From positions 1 to 48,087 of the forward strand of contig JAJQBL010000022.1 of NCBI GenBank assembly GCA_021203325.1: DNA of 48,087 nt, given 5' to 3'. Below are positions 7,845 through 16,187 of the stretch, piece by piece. Source of the DNA: Clostridiales bacterium (GTDB lineage Bacteria; Bacillota; Clostridia; Oscillospirales; Oscillospiraceae). The notes under the pieces were generated by a model, which made no database searches, was not told the DNA's origin, and was given only the letters and a program-made list of their open reading frames with translations. The translations under genes and the position numbers were made by a program. Position 1 is the first letter of the stretch. Each line of letters begins with the position of its first letter.

Positions 7845-9218
7845 ATGAAGAAACTGTTAGCTCTGATCCTCGCCATGGCCATGGCTCTGTCCCTGGTTGC
7901 CTGCGGCGGCTCGTCCGATGACGGAGGTTCTGACTCCAGCTCCACCGGCGATGCGTCCAGCTCCACCGGCGATGCGTCCGGCTCCGACGAGGCCGAAGCG
8001 TCCACCGGCAGCACCGGCACCGAAACCTCTGGCAGCGGCGAAACCATCTCCCTGACCGTCTGGGGCGCCGAGGAAGACCAGACCCTGCTGGCCGAGCTGG
8101 TAGAAGGCTTCAAGGAGACCTACTCCGACTACACCTTTGACATCCAGATCGGCGTGGAGTCCGAGTCCACCGCCAAGGACACCGTCCTCACCGACATCGA
8201 GGCTGCCGCTGACGTGTTCACCTTTGCGGACGACCAGCTGGTTTCCCTGGTGAACGCGGGTGCCCTCCAGTCCATCGATGAGATGGACGCCGCCATCCAG
8301 AACTACGCCGGCAAGAGCGTGGCTGACATCGAGGCCGCCAACAGCGCCGGCTCCGTCGCCGCCGCCACCACCAACGACACGCTGTACGCCTTCCCCATGG
8401 GCGGCGGCAACAACTACTTCCTGTACTATGACTCCTCCGTCCTGAGCGAAGAGGACGTCGCCTCCTGGGACAGCCTGCTGGCCGCCGCCGCTGAGGCCGG
8501 CAAGCAGGTGGGCATGACCCTGTCCTCCGGCTGGTACAACGCCTCCTTCTTCCTGGGCGCCGGCTTCACCACCAGCCTGAACGATGACGGCACCACCAAC
8601 ATCGACTGGAACGGCACCTCCTCCCTGGGCTACACCGGCGTGGACGTGGTCAAGGGTATCCTGAGCATCACCTCCAACTCCGCCTTCATGGCCATCGCTG
8701 ACGGCGACATCTCCAACCAGATCGCCTCCGGCAGCCTGTGCGCCGCCGTTTCCGGCACCTGGGACGCTGAGGCCGCTCAGACCGCCTTCGGCGACGGCTA
8801 TGCCGCCACCAAGCTGCCCACCTTCACCGTGGCCGGTGACGAGGTTCAGATGGGCTGCTACTCCGGCTTCAAGCTGATCGGCGTCAACGCCTACTCCGAG
8901 AACGTGGGCTGGGCCACCCTGCTGGCTGAGTACCTGACCAACGAAGAGGCTCAGGTCGCCCGTTTTGAGGCCCGTCAGCTGGCCCCCACCAACCTGAACG
9001 CCACTGCCGATGACGCGGTTTCCGCTAACATCGCCATCGCCGCCTCCTCCGCGCAGGACGTGTACGGTGTTGTCCAGTCTGTGGGCGACAAGTTCTGGGA
9101 CCCCACCGCCACCTTCGGCGAGATCCTGGCTCAGAATCAGCTGTCCGCTGACGATGACGACGCCATCCAGGCCGCTCTGGACGAGATGGTTTCCGGCGTC
9201 ACCGCTGCCATCGAGTAA
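7845..9218 (+). CDS. ABC transporter sugar-binding lipoprotein (MalE/GanS-like)
   Basis: A 457-residue CUT1 solute-binding lipoprotein. The ATG at 7845 has AGGAGG upstream. The signal peptide ends in a lipobox (LVAC, Cys20), followed by an unusually long Ser/Thr/Gly/Asp-rich linker (residues about 21-65) that includes a 21-bp perfect tandem repeat. The mature domain starts at ISLTVWGAEEDQTLLAELV, typical of MalE-like proteins. Two permeases and a GH53 endo-galactanase follow, the gene content of the Bacillus ganSPQAB locus, so galacto-oligosaccharides are the inferred ligand. It could instead bind maltodextrin-like sugars. Two stem-loops lie between this gene and the first permease, which usually leaves the binding protein more abundant than the permeases. 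Confidence 0.9.
   Translation: MKKLLALILAMAMALSLVACGGSSDDGGSDSSSTGDASSSTGDASGSDEAEASTGSTGTETSGSGETISLTVWGAEEDQTLLAELVEGFKETYSDYTFDIQIGVESESTAKDTVLTDIEAAADVFTFADDQLVSLVNAGALQSIDEMDAAIQNYAGKSVADIEAANSAGSVAAATTNDTLYAFPMGGGNNYFLYYDSSVLSEEDVASWDSLLAAAAEAGKQVGMTLSSGWYNASFFLGAGFTTSLNDDGTTNIDWNGTSSLGYTGVDVVKGILSITSNSAFMAIADGDISNQIASGSLCAAVSGTWDAEAAQTAFGDGYAATKLPTFTVAGDEVQMGCYSGFKLIGVNAYSENVGWATLLAEYLTNEEAQVARFEARQLAPTNLNATADDAVSANIAIAASSAQDVYGVVQSVGDKFWDPTATFGEILAQNQLSADDDDAIQAALDEMVSGVTAAIE
7935..7976 (+). repeat. 21-bp tandem repeat in the lipoprotein linker
   Basis: Two perfect 21-bp copies (7935-7955 and 7956-7976) encode SSSTGDA twice, a flexible tether between the lipid anchor and the binding domain. 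Confidence 0.85.
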
Positions 9219-9255
9219 GTCTGTGCCTGGCCTGTCATTGGACATAGCATGACCC

Positions 9256-9310
9256 GCGGCCCGTATGCACGGCGGTGCATACAGGCCGCTTTCACTTCAT
9301 CGAAGTGAAA
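9256..9310 (+). other. Two tandem stem-loops between binding protein and permease genes
   Basis: First hairpin 9256-9289: GCGGCC plus GTATGCAC pairing with GTGCATAC plus GGCCGC, with one mismatch. Second hairpin 9290-9310: TTTCACTTC / GAAGTGAAA, 9 bp. No T-run follows. This is the usual place for elements that stabilise the abundant binding-protein mRNA or reduce read-through. Confidence 0.7.
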
Positions 9311-9343
9311 CATCCAGGAAAGTAAAAGATAAGGAGGCAGTAT

Positions 9344-10777
9344 ATGAACAAGCTGAAATCCGGCCTCAGTTCCGTCGGTCAGTTCTTTGCGGACTTCGGC
9401 CACGCCGTGGCGGACGGCGATATCTTTGTCAAGCTGTCGCTGGTCTGGTTCGGCGCCGGGTACCTTGGCCGCAGGCAGTACATCAAGGCGGTGATCATGA
9501 CCCTGTTTGAGGTGGCCATCATCGCTTACAGTGTGCTGGTAGGCATCCCCTACATCTCCGACTTCGGCACCCTGGGCACCGTGCAGCAGGAATCCGTCTT
9601 TAACCCGGTGACCATGAAGAACGAGTTTAACGACTATGACAACTCCTTCACCATCCTGCTCTTCTCGGTGGTCACCCTGGTGATCTGGGCCTTCACCCTG
9701 TACATCTGGATGTACAACGTGAAGAACGTCTACCGCCTCCAGAAGGAGTCGGAGCAGGGCAGACACATCAACAACTTCCGTGAGGACCTGAACGAGTATA
9801 TCAACCACAAGTTCTACGTCACCCTGCTGGCGCTGCCCATTGCCGGCGTGGTGCTGTTCACCGTGGTGCCGCTGATCGTCATGATTTTCGTGGCCTTCAC
9901 CAACTATGACCAGAACCATATGCCGCCCAGCGCCCTGTTTGACTGGGTGGGCATCAGCAACTTCGTCAAGCTGTTCGGCGGCGGCCTCACCGACACCTTT
10001 GGCTATGCCTTTGTCCGGGTGCTGGGGTGGACGCTGGTCTGGTCCTTCTTCGCCACCCTGACCACCTACTTCGGCGGTATCCTGATGTCGCTCTTAATCA
10101 ACGGCAAGGACATCAGGGGCAAGGCGGTGTGGCGTGTGCTGTTCATGATCACCATCGCTGTCCCCCAGTTCGTGTCCCTGCTGCTGGTGCGGAACTTCTT
10201 CGCGGACAACGGCATCATGAACACCATCCTTTCGAACATCGGTCTGACCGGTTTCCTGCAGGACATGGGCCTGATCTCCAACAGCTACATCCCCTTCCTG
10301 ACGGCCCCCGGCTGGGCACACGTCATGATCATCATCATCAACATCTGGATCGGCGTGCCCTATCAGATGCTGATTGCCAACGGCGTGCTGATGAATATCC
10401 CCTCGGAGCAGCTGGAGAGCGCCTCCATCGACGGCGCCAACAGCTGGCAGACCTTCCGCAACATCACCATGCCCTATGTGTTCAGCGTCACCGGCCCCGC
10501 ACTGGTCACTGACTTCGTCAAGAACATCAACAACTTCAACGTCATCTACCTGCTGACCTCCAACTTCTACACCACCACCGACCAGGCCATGGCCAACTCC
10601 CAGGCAAAGGAGACCGACCTGCTGGTGACCTGGCTGTTCACGTTGACCCAGGATTACTACAACTACAAGATGGCGGCAACGATCGGCATTATCATCTTCA
10701 TCATCTGCGCCCTGTTCACCCTGATTGCCTTTAACAGGGTCGTGGCCCGTACCGGAGAGGGGGACTTTGCGTCATGA
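9344..10777 (+). CDS. Sugar ABC transporter permease, MalF/GanP-like
   Basis: A 477-residue inner-membrane permease. AAGGAGG lies just upstream of the ATG. Like MalF and GanP, it has an extra N-terminal region with two membrane segments and a charged loop before the core of six segments. The EAA loop that contacts the ATPase is clear near residue 355 (EQLESASIDGANSWQTF). With the next gene it would form a heterodimeric channel fed by the preceding binding protein. The stop codon overlaps the next start by four bases (ATGA), showing translational coupling. No ATPase gene is present; related Firmicutes importers use a shared MsmX-type ATPase. Confidence 0.92.
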   Translation: MNKLKSGLSSVGQFFADFGHAVADGDIFVKLSLVWFGAGYLGRRQYIKAVIMTLFEVAIIAYSVLVGIPYISDFGTLGTVQQESVFNPVTMKNEFNDYDNSFTILLFSVVTLVIWAFTLYIWMYNVKNVYRLQKESEQGRHINNFREDLNEYINHKFYVTLLALPIAGVVLFTVVPLIVMIFVAFTNYDQNHMPPSALFDWVGISNFVKLFGGGLTDTFGYAFVRVLGWTLVWSFFATLTTYFGGILMSLLINGKDIRGKAVWRVLFMITIAVPQFVSLLLVRNFFADNGIMNTILSNIGLTGFLQDMGLISNSYIPFLTAPGWAHVMIIIINIWIGVPYQMLIANGVLMNIPSEQLESASIDGANSWQTFRNITMPYVFSVTGPALVTDFVKNINNFNVIYLLTSNFYTTTDQAMANSQAKETDLLVTWLFTLTQDYYNYKMAATIGIIIFIICALFTLIAFNRVVARTGEGDFAS

Positions 10778-11619
10778 AAAAGAAGACTGTCAGAGTGATT
10801 TTGAAGCACCTGTTTTTGGCCCTGCTGGTGTTGATTTGGCTGGTGCCCATCATCTGGCTGGTGGTCACCTCCTTCAGCGCCTACAACGGCCGCAACACCT
10901 CCACCTTCTTCCCCACGGAGTGGAGCATCACCCAGTATGTGAAGCTGCTCACCGGCGCGGACACCGTGGCCAACTTCCCGGCCTGGTTTATGAACACCCT
11001 GGTGGTGGCCATCGCCAACTGCATTATCTCCAGCATCTTCGTGCTGATGGTGGCCTATGCCTTCGCCTGCATGGAGTTCCGGGGCAGCAAGGGCCTGCAG
11101 AACCTGTCCGTCATCGTCAACCTGTTCCCCGGCGTGCTGTCCATGATTGCCGTCTATTTCGTGTTGAAGGCGCTGGGGCTGACCAACAGTCATTTGGGGT
11201 TGATACTGGTCTATGCCGGGTCGTCCGGCCTGGGATACCTCATCGCCAAGGGCTTCTTCGGCACAGTGCCAAAGGCCCTGCAGGAGGCCGCCAAGCTGGA
11301 CGGAGCCAGTGAAGCCCGGTGCTTCTTCCAGGTGGTGTTGCCCATGAGCCGCCCCATCATCGTTTACACCATCATCAACTCCTTCCTGGTGCCCTGGATG
11401 GACTTCGTCTATGCGAAGCTGATTCTGAACGCAGGCGTCTCCTCCCAGTGGACGGTGGCCATCGGCCTGTACAATATGCTGGATAAGAGCCTGATCAACA
11501 CCTATTTTGGCCAGTTCTGTGCCGGCGGTGTGCTGGTGTCCATCCCCATCTCCATTCTGTATATCATCATGCAGAAGTTCTATGTGGAGGGCGTCACCGG
11601 AGGCGCGGTCAAGGGCTAA
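10774..11619 (+). CDS. Sugar ABC transporter permease, MalG/GanQ-like
   Basis: A 281-residue permease with six membrane segments, the second half of the importer. The EAA loop reads EAAKLDGASEARCFFQVVLP, a close match to the MalG-type consensus. It overlaps the MalF-like gene by ATGA, so the two are made together in equal amounts. N-terminal segment MKKKTVRVILKHLFLALLVL is the first membrane span with a positive flank. A stem-loop follows at 11653 before the next gene. Confidence 0.93.
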   Translation: MKKKTVRVILKHLFLALLVLIWLVPIIWLVVTSFSAYNGRNTSTFFPTEWSITQYVKLLTGADTVANFPAWFMNTLVVAIANCIISSIFVLMVAYAFACMEFRGSKGLQNLSVIVNLFPGVLSMIAVYFVLKALGLTNSHLGLILVYAGSSGLGYLIAKGFFGTVPKALQEAAKLDGASEARCFFQVVLPMSRPIIVYTIINSFLVPWMDFVYAKLILNAGVSSQWTVAIGLYNMLDKSLINTYFGQFCAGGVLVSIPISILYIIMQKFYVEGVTGGAVKG

Positions 11620-11652
11620 ACCGGGCCGTTACAATCCCATCATTTTCCTCCC

Positions 11653-11689
11653 TTTGCCGACAGGCGGAGTAATCCCGCTTGTCGGCAAA
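11653..11689 (+). other. Stem-loop between the permease and the unknown gene
   Basis: TTTGCCGACA / TGTCGGCAAA with an inner GCGG/CCGC. The following sequence (TCTTGAG) lacks a T-run, so at most a partial terminator or a processing site. Confidence 0.55.
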
Positions 11690-11713
11690 TCTTGAGAAAG
11701 GACACTGATTACG

Positions 11714-13552
11714 ATGGAGCAATTTGTCATCAACATTATCCACCGCCCCGAAATGGTGCCGGAATATGCGGAGAAGGTCACAGGTCAGGGCAAGGCGGAG
11801 GACCTGGGCCGCAAGGCGCTGCTGACGGAGAGCCTGGACATCTTCAAGATTCAGCAGGAGTGCGCCCACAAGAACGGTCTGAAAACCACCATCCAGATGA
11901 CCTATGCCAGCCTGTTCAACGACGAGGCGGTGGCCCTGGCCAAGGAGCATCACGAGCAGTACGGGGATGAGATCGGCCTGACCCTGCTGGGCCTGCCCTG
12001 CGAGGAGTTCCGGGAAAAGTACAAGACCAAGGACTTCTGCATCTGGATGTTCTCCATGGAGGACAAGAAGGCCATTGTCCGGGACGTGTTCGAGAAGTTT
12101 TACGACCGGTTCGGATTCTACCCGGAGTCCACCGGCTCCTACTATATGGACGCGGAGCTGGTCAACTTCGTGAAGGCGGAGTATCCCTCCGTCAAGTGCG
12201 CCGTGGCCACCTGCTGGGAGGAAGGCCCCAAGGCCTACCACACCTGCAACAACAGCTGGTATACCCTGATGGACGGCGGCCCCTGGGCCCCCTGGATTCC
12301 CTCCAGGCAGAACACCCACGCCCCCGCCGCCAACGAGGCGGAGGACTCCGGCATCGTGGCCATCCCCCACCTGAGCCGGGACCTCATCGCCTGCTATGAC
12401 GGCAACGGCTCCAACTTCGGCACCCACCCCCAGAACGTCCTCCGGGGCATGATCTACGATACCGATACCTGGGAGTATCCCTATCTCTATAACCTCATCG
12501 ACCAGTACCGCTATCAGGAAAAGTTCAACAACGGCTACGCCTACAACATGATGTTCGTCGGCCCCGGCTGGATGAACAAGATGGGCCGTTGGGAGGCCCC
12601 CTATGAGCTGCTGAAAAAGTCCTACGAGGACGGCTGCGCCTACTACGGCCAGCTGAAGAAAGAGGGCAAGCTGGTGGATATGACCATGAGCGAGTTCGCG
12701 GACTACTACCGGCAGAAGAAGCACTACACCGAGCCGGAGTGCGCCCTGTGGCGGGACATCCTCTACGGCAGCAAGAAGCAGCTCTTCTGGTACTGCGACC
12801 CCTACCTCCGGGCCTGCGTCAACATGGACCAGGGCGGGGCCATCGTGGACCTGCGGCCCTATGTGGCCAAGCTGAACTGGCCGGTGGGCATCGGCACCCC
12901 CCATGTCCAGGACGCCAGCTATCCCTTCCTGATTCAGGAGAAGTACCGGGCGGGCTACTTCACCCACTACGCCGGCGAGGGCACGGTGCGCAGCGCCAAG
13001 CTCTCCCACAACGGGGAAGAGGTGGACCTGTGCCTGTGCCGGACGAAGGCCCATTTCTCCCAGGAGGGCGGGGACCGCATCCTGACCCTGGACCCGGTGG
13101 AGGTGGTCTTTGCCGACGTGACGGTGAAGCTGCAAACGGTCATCACCTTCCCGGAGGGCGGCAGCTGCATCAAGATGGAGCGCCGCATCCTGGAGATGAG
13201 CGACCCCACCGCAGAGGTGACCATCAACGAGTATATGGTGGGCTGCTACGGCACCACGGAGTATCCGGAGGATATGTCCTCCCTGACCCTCCGGGTGGAG
13301 GCCGGGGCGGACAGCGCCGTCATCCCCTACGAGTACCGCTGCCGGGAGGCGTCCGCCGACGGGGCGGAGCGGGTGAGCTGCACCCTGCCCCCCATTGAAA
13401 CGGTGGTGTCCATGACCTGCCAGGGCCGGGAGAAGTCCGGCTATGTCAGGGAAGGCTATGCGTTCAGCCCCATGTTTACCCTGGGCTATACGGGTAAATT
13501 GCAGGAGAAGGAGGTCTTTACCACATGGCTCAATCTGGAAAAGGCAAACTGA
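11714..13552 (+). CDS. Unrecognised 612-residue protein in the galactan-type locus
   Basis: I cannot name the family with confidence. It has no signal peptide, so it is cytoplasmic. Residues about 1-300 are alpha/beta and read like a polysaccharide-deacetylase or GH57-type barrel (GDEIGLTLLG, then RFGFYPESTGSYYMDAELV and a Trp/Asn-rich stretch around residues 170-205). Residues about 400-600 are beta-rich, like the accessory sandwich of a glycosidase. The start at 11714 follows an AAAGGA site. It lies between sugar permeases and a GH53 enzyme, so a role in cleaving or modifying the imported oligosaccharide is the simplest inference. Bacillus gan loci have a beta-galactosidase in this position, but no GH42 or GH2 motif is visible. 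Its last 28 bases overlap the next gene. Confidence 0.75.
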   Translation: MEQFVINIIHRPEMVPEYAEKVTGQGKAEDLGRKALLTESLDIFKIQQECAHKNGLKTTIQMTYASLFNDEAVALAKEHHEQYGDEIGLTLLGLPCEEFREKYKTKDFCIWMFSMEDKKAIVRDVFEKFYDRFGFYPESTGSYYMDAELVNFVKAEYPSVKCAVATCWEEGPKAYHTCNNSWYTLMDGGPWAPWIPSRQNTHAPAANEAEDSGIVAIPHLSRDLIACYDGNGSNFGTHPQNVLRGMIYDTDTWEYPYLYNLIDQYRYQEKFNNGYAYNMMFVGPGWMNKMGRWEAPYELLKKSYEDGCAYYGQLKKEGKLVDMTMSEFADYYRQKKHYTEPECALWRDILYGSKKQLFWYCDPYLRACVNMDQGGAIVDLRPYVAKLNWPVGIGTPHVQDASYPFLIQEKYRAGYFTHYAGEGTVRSAKLSHNGEEVDLCLCRTKAHFSQEGGDRILTLDPVEVVFADVTVKLQTVITFPEGGSCIKMERRILEMSDPTAEVTINEYMVGCYGTTEYPEDMSSLTLRVEAGADSAVIPYEYRCREASADGAERVSCTLPPIETVVSMTCQGREKSGYVREGYAFSPMFTLGYTGKLQEKEVFTTWLNLEKAN

Positions 13553-13749
13553 ATTACCGCTGCCCCTCCTGCTTCATGCGGGATTTGGACATTGATATGT
13601 TCTATGACAGCGACCGGAAGGAGTACTACTGCATCCGCTGCCAGTATGTTGGCACGGAGGAGGACGTGCTGGAGAAGAACCAGCTGGCCTGCTTCCGCTA
13701 CCGCAGCATGATGAAGCGGATCGTGGACTTCGAGGATTTCAGCGATTAA
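13525..13749 (+). CDS. Small zinc-ribbon protein
   Basis: A 74-residue protein with two CxxC knuckles (CPSC near residue 13 and CIRC near residue 37), a classic zinc ribbon, followed by an acidic helical tail. It begins inside the end of the preceding gene in another frame, with AGGAGG well placed before the ATG, so its translation is coupled to the 612-residue protein. The protein-like composition and the strong ribosome-binding site argue that it is real. Its role is unknown; small ribbons of this kind bind nucleic acid or a partner protein. Confidence 0.8.
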   Translation: MAQSGKGKLNYRCPSCFMRDLDIDMFYDSDRKEYYCIRCQYVGTEEDVLEKNQLACFRYRSMMKRIVDFEDFSD

Positions 13750-13752
13750 AGC

Positions 13753-13762
13753 AAACCGGTTT
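13753..13762. promoter_or_regulatory. Perfect palindrome AAACCGGTTT, candidate operator
   Basis: A 10-bp perfect palindrome with central CG, of LacI-family operator type, between the zinc-ribbon gene and the GH53 gene. It also forms the edge of the hairpin at 13762. Weak evidence for regulation. Confidence 0.3.
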
Positions 13763-13810
13763 CCCCATCGGACAGGCGGGGCGCTCCCGTTTTCGTCCGG
13801 TGGGGATTTT
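13762..13810 (+). terminator. Intrinsic terminator or attenuator before the GH53 gene
   Basis: Long imperfect stem TCCCCATCGGAC / GTCCGGTGGGGA followed by TTTT. It would end or attenuate the transport operon ahead of the GH53 gene. Confidence 0.65.
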
Positions 13811-13837
13811 CAAACGAAGAAGAAATGAGGAATCAGT

Positions 13838-14950
13838 TTGGAGGCATGGATCAAAGGCATGGACCTCTCCACCCTGCTGGAGGTGGAGGAATGCGGCGGT
13901 CAGTTTTCTGACCACGGAGTGCCCGGCGGAGCCATGGAGATTTTAAAGGGCTACGGCATGAACATGGTGCGCCTGCGGCTCTGGAACCACCCCTACAGCG
14001 AGGCGGGAGAGCCCTACGGCGCAGGCACCAACGACCTGCCCCGCACCATGACCCTGGCCCGGAGGGCAAAGGGGCTGGGCCTGGGCTGGCTGCTGGACTT
14101 CCACTACAGCGACTTCTGGGCCGACCCCGGCAAACAGACCGTCCCCAAAGCCTGGCGGGGCCTGGACGAGGCGGGGCTGGCGGAGGCCGTCTACACCTAC
14201 ACCCGGGACGTGCTACGCACCTTAGATGAGGCGGGGCTGCTGCCGGACATGGTGGCGGTGGGGAACGAGCTGACCAACGGCCTGCTCTGGCCCCAGGGCA
14301 GGACGCCCAACTTCGGGGCCATCGTCCGCTTTCTGAACGGGGCCATCCGGGCCGTCCGGGAGGCGGCGGGGGACCTTCCCGTCATGATACACCTGGACAA
14401 TGGCGGGAACAACGCCCTGTATCGGGGCTGGTTCGACAGCTATTTTGCCCAGGGCGGCGCGGACTTTGACTATATCGGTCTGAGCTATTATCCCTTCTGG
14501 CACGGCACATTGAGCGACCTTGCGGCCAACATGAACGACATTGCCCTGCGTTACTGGAAAAATTTAATCTTGACAGAAGTTTCCACGGCGTTTACTGTGG
14601 AGGAGTATCAGGCGTATGAGCAGCTGCCCGACGGGCAGCGGAAGGGGATGGCCACCAAACCCGCCCTGGTGGAGCCAGTGCCCTACCCCATGACGCCGGA
14701 GGGCCAGGCCGCCTTTTTGCAGGATGTGATGGAGCTGATTTGCCGGGTGCCGGAGGGCCGGGGCAAGGGCTTCTTCTACTGGGAGCCTGCCTGGCTGCCC
14801 GTGCCGGGCAGCGGCTGGGCCACGGACGCGGCCCTGGCCTACACCGGGGAGCAGGGCCCCGGCGGCAACGAGTGGGCCAATCAGGCCCTGTTCGACTACG
14901 AGGGCCGGGCGCTGCCCGCCCTGGAAACCATCCGGAACTTTCAAGCGTAA
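13838..14950 (+). CDS. GH53 endo-beta-1,4-galactanase, no signal peptide
   Basis: A 370-residue family 53 glycoside hydrolase that cleaves beta-1,4-galactan chains. The start is TTG at 13838 with ATGAGG 7 bases upstream; the conserved opening (WIKGMDLSTLLEVEECGG) begins at residue 4, so later starts would truncate the domain. VRLRLWNHP and LLDFHYSDFWADPGKQ are family hallmarks. The acid/base is Glu144 in VGNE and the nucleophile Glu247 in ILTEVS. Length fits a bare catalytic domain. There is no export signal, unlike most characterised GH53 enzymes, so it would act inside the cell on galacto-oligosaccharides brought in by the upstream transporter. Confidence 0.93.
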   Translation: MEAWIKGMDLSTLLEVEECGGQFSDHGVPGGAMEILKGYGMNMVRLRLWNHPYSEAGEPYGAGTNDLPRTMTLARRAKGLGLGWLLDFHYSDFWADPGKQTVPKAWRGLDEAGLAEAVYTYTRDVLRTLDEAGLLPDMVAVGNELTNGLLWPQGRTPNFGAIVRFLNGAIRAVREAAGDLPVMIHLDNGGNNALYRGWFDSYFAQGGADFDYIGLSYYPFWHGTLSDLAANMNDIALRYWKNLILTEVSTAFTVEEYQAYEQLPDGQRKGMATKPALVEPVPYPMTPEGQAAFLQDVMELICRVPEGRGKGFFYWEPAWLPVPGSGWATDAALAYTGEQGPGGNEWANQALFDYEGRALPALETIRNFQA

Positions 14951-14974
14951 CCATACCGGAGACAGGAGCATCCC

Positions 14975-15802
14975 ATGAGAAAGGACTATCAAGAGTATCA
15001 GGAGCAGGAAGAAGAAGTGGTGTACGACCGGCACGGCCGCCCCAGGAAGAAACGCCGCAGACGCTACATCCCCGTCACCACGGCGAAGCTGAAGGTGTTC
15101 GGCTGCGTCACCATGCTGTGCTACAGCATCGGCGTGGCCGTCATCCAGAACGGCATAATTCATATGGACAATTACACCACGGCGGAGTTCTCCGAGCTGC
15201 TGTCCAGCGACTCCCATATGATGACGGTGGCGGGCTGGGCCGCCGCCTTCCAGATGATCGGCGGGCTGGCGGTGCCCATTTTCGCCTTCCTGCTGGTGGA
15301 GGGCTTCCGCCGCACCAGCAGCTATAAGAACTATTTTCTGACCATGCTGGCCTTTGCGGTGCTTAGCGAGGTGCCCTATGACCTGGCCATGAGCGACAGC
15401 TTCTGGGACACGTCCAGCCAGAACGCCCTGTTCAGCATGGTGGTCTGCCTGGCCATGCTGTACGGCCTCCGGATGATGGGGGAACGGCAGGGCTTCCAGT
15501 ACCGGCTGATGCAGATTTTGCTGGTGATCGCCGGGGTTTTGTGGTGCGAGCTGCTGAACCTGGCCTTCGGCCTGTGCGAGGTGCTGCTGGTGGCGGTGTA
15601 CTACCTCCTGTACGACAAGCGGGGGGTCAAGGTGCTGCTGGGCTGCGCCATCAGTATTATGTACGTCACGGCGCCCTTCTCCGGCTACCTGATCTGGGCC
15701 TATGGCGGGCAGCAGGGCTGGCACGAGAACAAGTATGTGTTTTACCTCTTTTACCCTGTCCATCTGCTGGTATTGGGCATCATTGTGCACTTCTTCCTTT
15801 AA
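14975..15802 (+). CDS. TraX-family membrane protein
   Basis: A 275-residue integral membrane protein. The N-terminal 35 residues are highly charged (QEQEEEVVYDRHGRPRKKRRRR) and cytoplasmic, followed by about seven membrane segments. The C-terminal YVFYLFYPVHLLVLGIIVHF motif and the internal FAFLLVEGFRRTSSYKNY and SEVPYDLAM segments are typical of the TraX family (named after the F-pilin acetylase but widespread in Firmicutes chromosomes, where the role is unknown; an acyltransferase is suspected). No conjugation genes are nearby, so a plasmid-transfer role is unlikely. It lies 24 bases after the GH53 gene and ends at a terminator. Confidence 0.85.
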   Translation: MRKDYQEYQEQEEEVVYDRHGRPRKKRRRRYIPVTTAKLKVFGCVTMLCYSIGVAVIQNGIIHMDNYTTAEFSELLSSDSHMMTVAGWAAAFQMIGGLAVPIFAFLLVEGFRRTSSYKNYFLTMLAFAVLSEVPYDLAMSDSFWDTSSQNALFSMVVCLAMLYGLRMMGERQGFQYRLMQILLVIAGVLWCELLNLAFGLCEVLLVAVYYLLYDKRGVKVLLGCAISIMYVTAPFSGYLIWAYGGQQGWHENKYVFYLFYPVHLLVLGIIVHFFL

Positions 15803-15810
15803 AAAGCAAA

Positions 15811-15862
15811 AAACAGCAGCGTAGCAGACCGGAACGCTCCGGTTCTGCTGCGCTGTTTGTTT
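15811..15862 (+). terminator. Intrinsic terminator after the TraX-family gene
   Basis: Long inverted repeat AACAGC...GCAGA-CCGGA / TCCGG-TTCTGC...GCTGTT with a few mismatches, ending in TTTGTTT. Confidence 0.75.
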
Positions 15863-16016
15863 CAGGCGGTTGAAAGGAAAGAGGGGTTGCCCTCCCGGTG
15901 GGCCTCCTTAGATAACGTTCGCTATAAAGGCTTTGCCCGGCCTTCCTTGCCAGGAAGCGGGGCCTTGACTACCGCCTGCTGACCATTTACGATATTCTCC
16001 TCGGTCAGTGACCCTC

Positions 16017-16070
16017 GCCAGCATAGCTGGCATCGGTTTCCGGCTAAAAATGTGCCACTGGCACATTTTT
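16017..16070. repeat. Compound palindromic element, copy 1
   Basis: GCCAGC-ATA-GCTGGC (16017-16031), then 14 bases later an 11-bp perfect hairpin AAAAATGTGCC / GGCACATTTTT (16046-16070). Same two-hairpin arrangement as copy 2. Confidence 0.7.
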
Positions 16071-16187
16071 GGACGCCGTAAATTGCTCCGCCAAGAAAAG
16101 TAGCAAAAGAAGGCGGCTCAGGGGGAAGCTCGGGGCTCCTCCGTTATCTGGAACGTTAAGGCACTACCTACCCTTCTCAGTGGCTTC

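Noticed and set aside
7935-7976. Possible CRISPR-like or recombination repeat
   Set aside because: Two in-frame 21-bp copies coding a lipoprotein linker; no spacers and no further copies.
14975-15802. Evidence of a conjugative element from the TraX-family gene
   Set aside because: No relaxase, coupling protein or type IV secretion genes are nearby, and the family is common on Firmicutes chromosomes.
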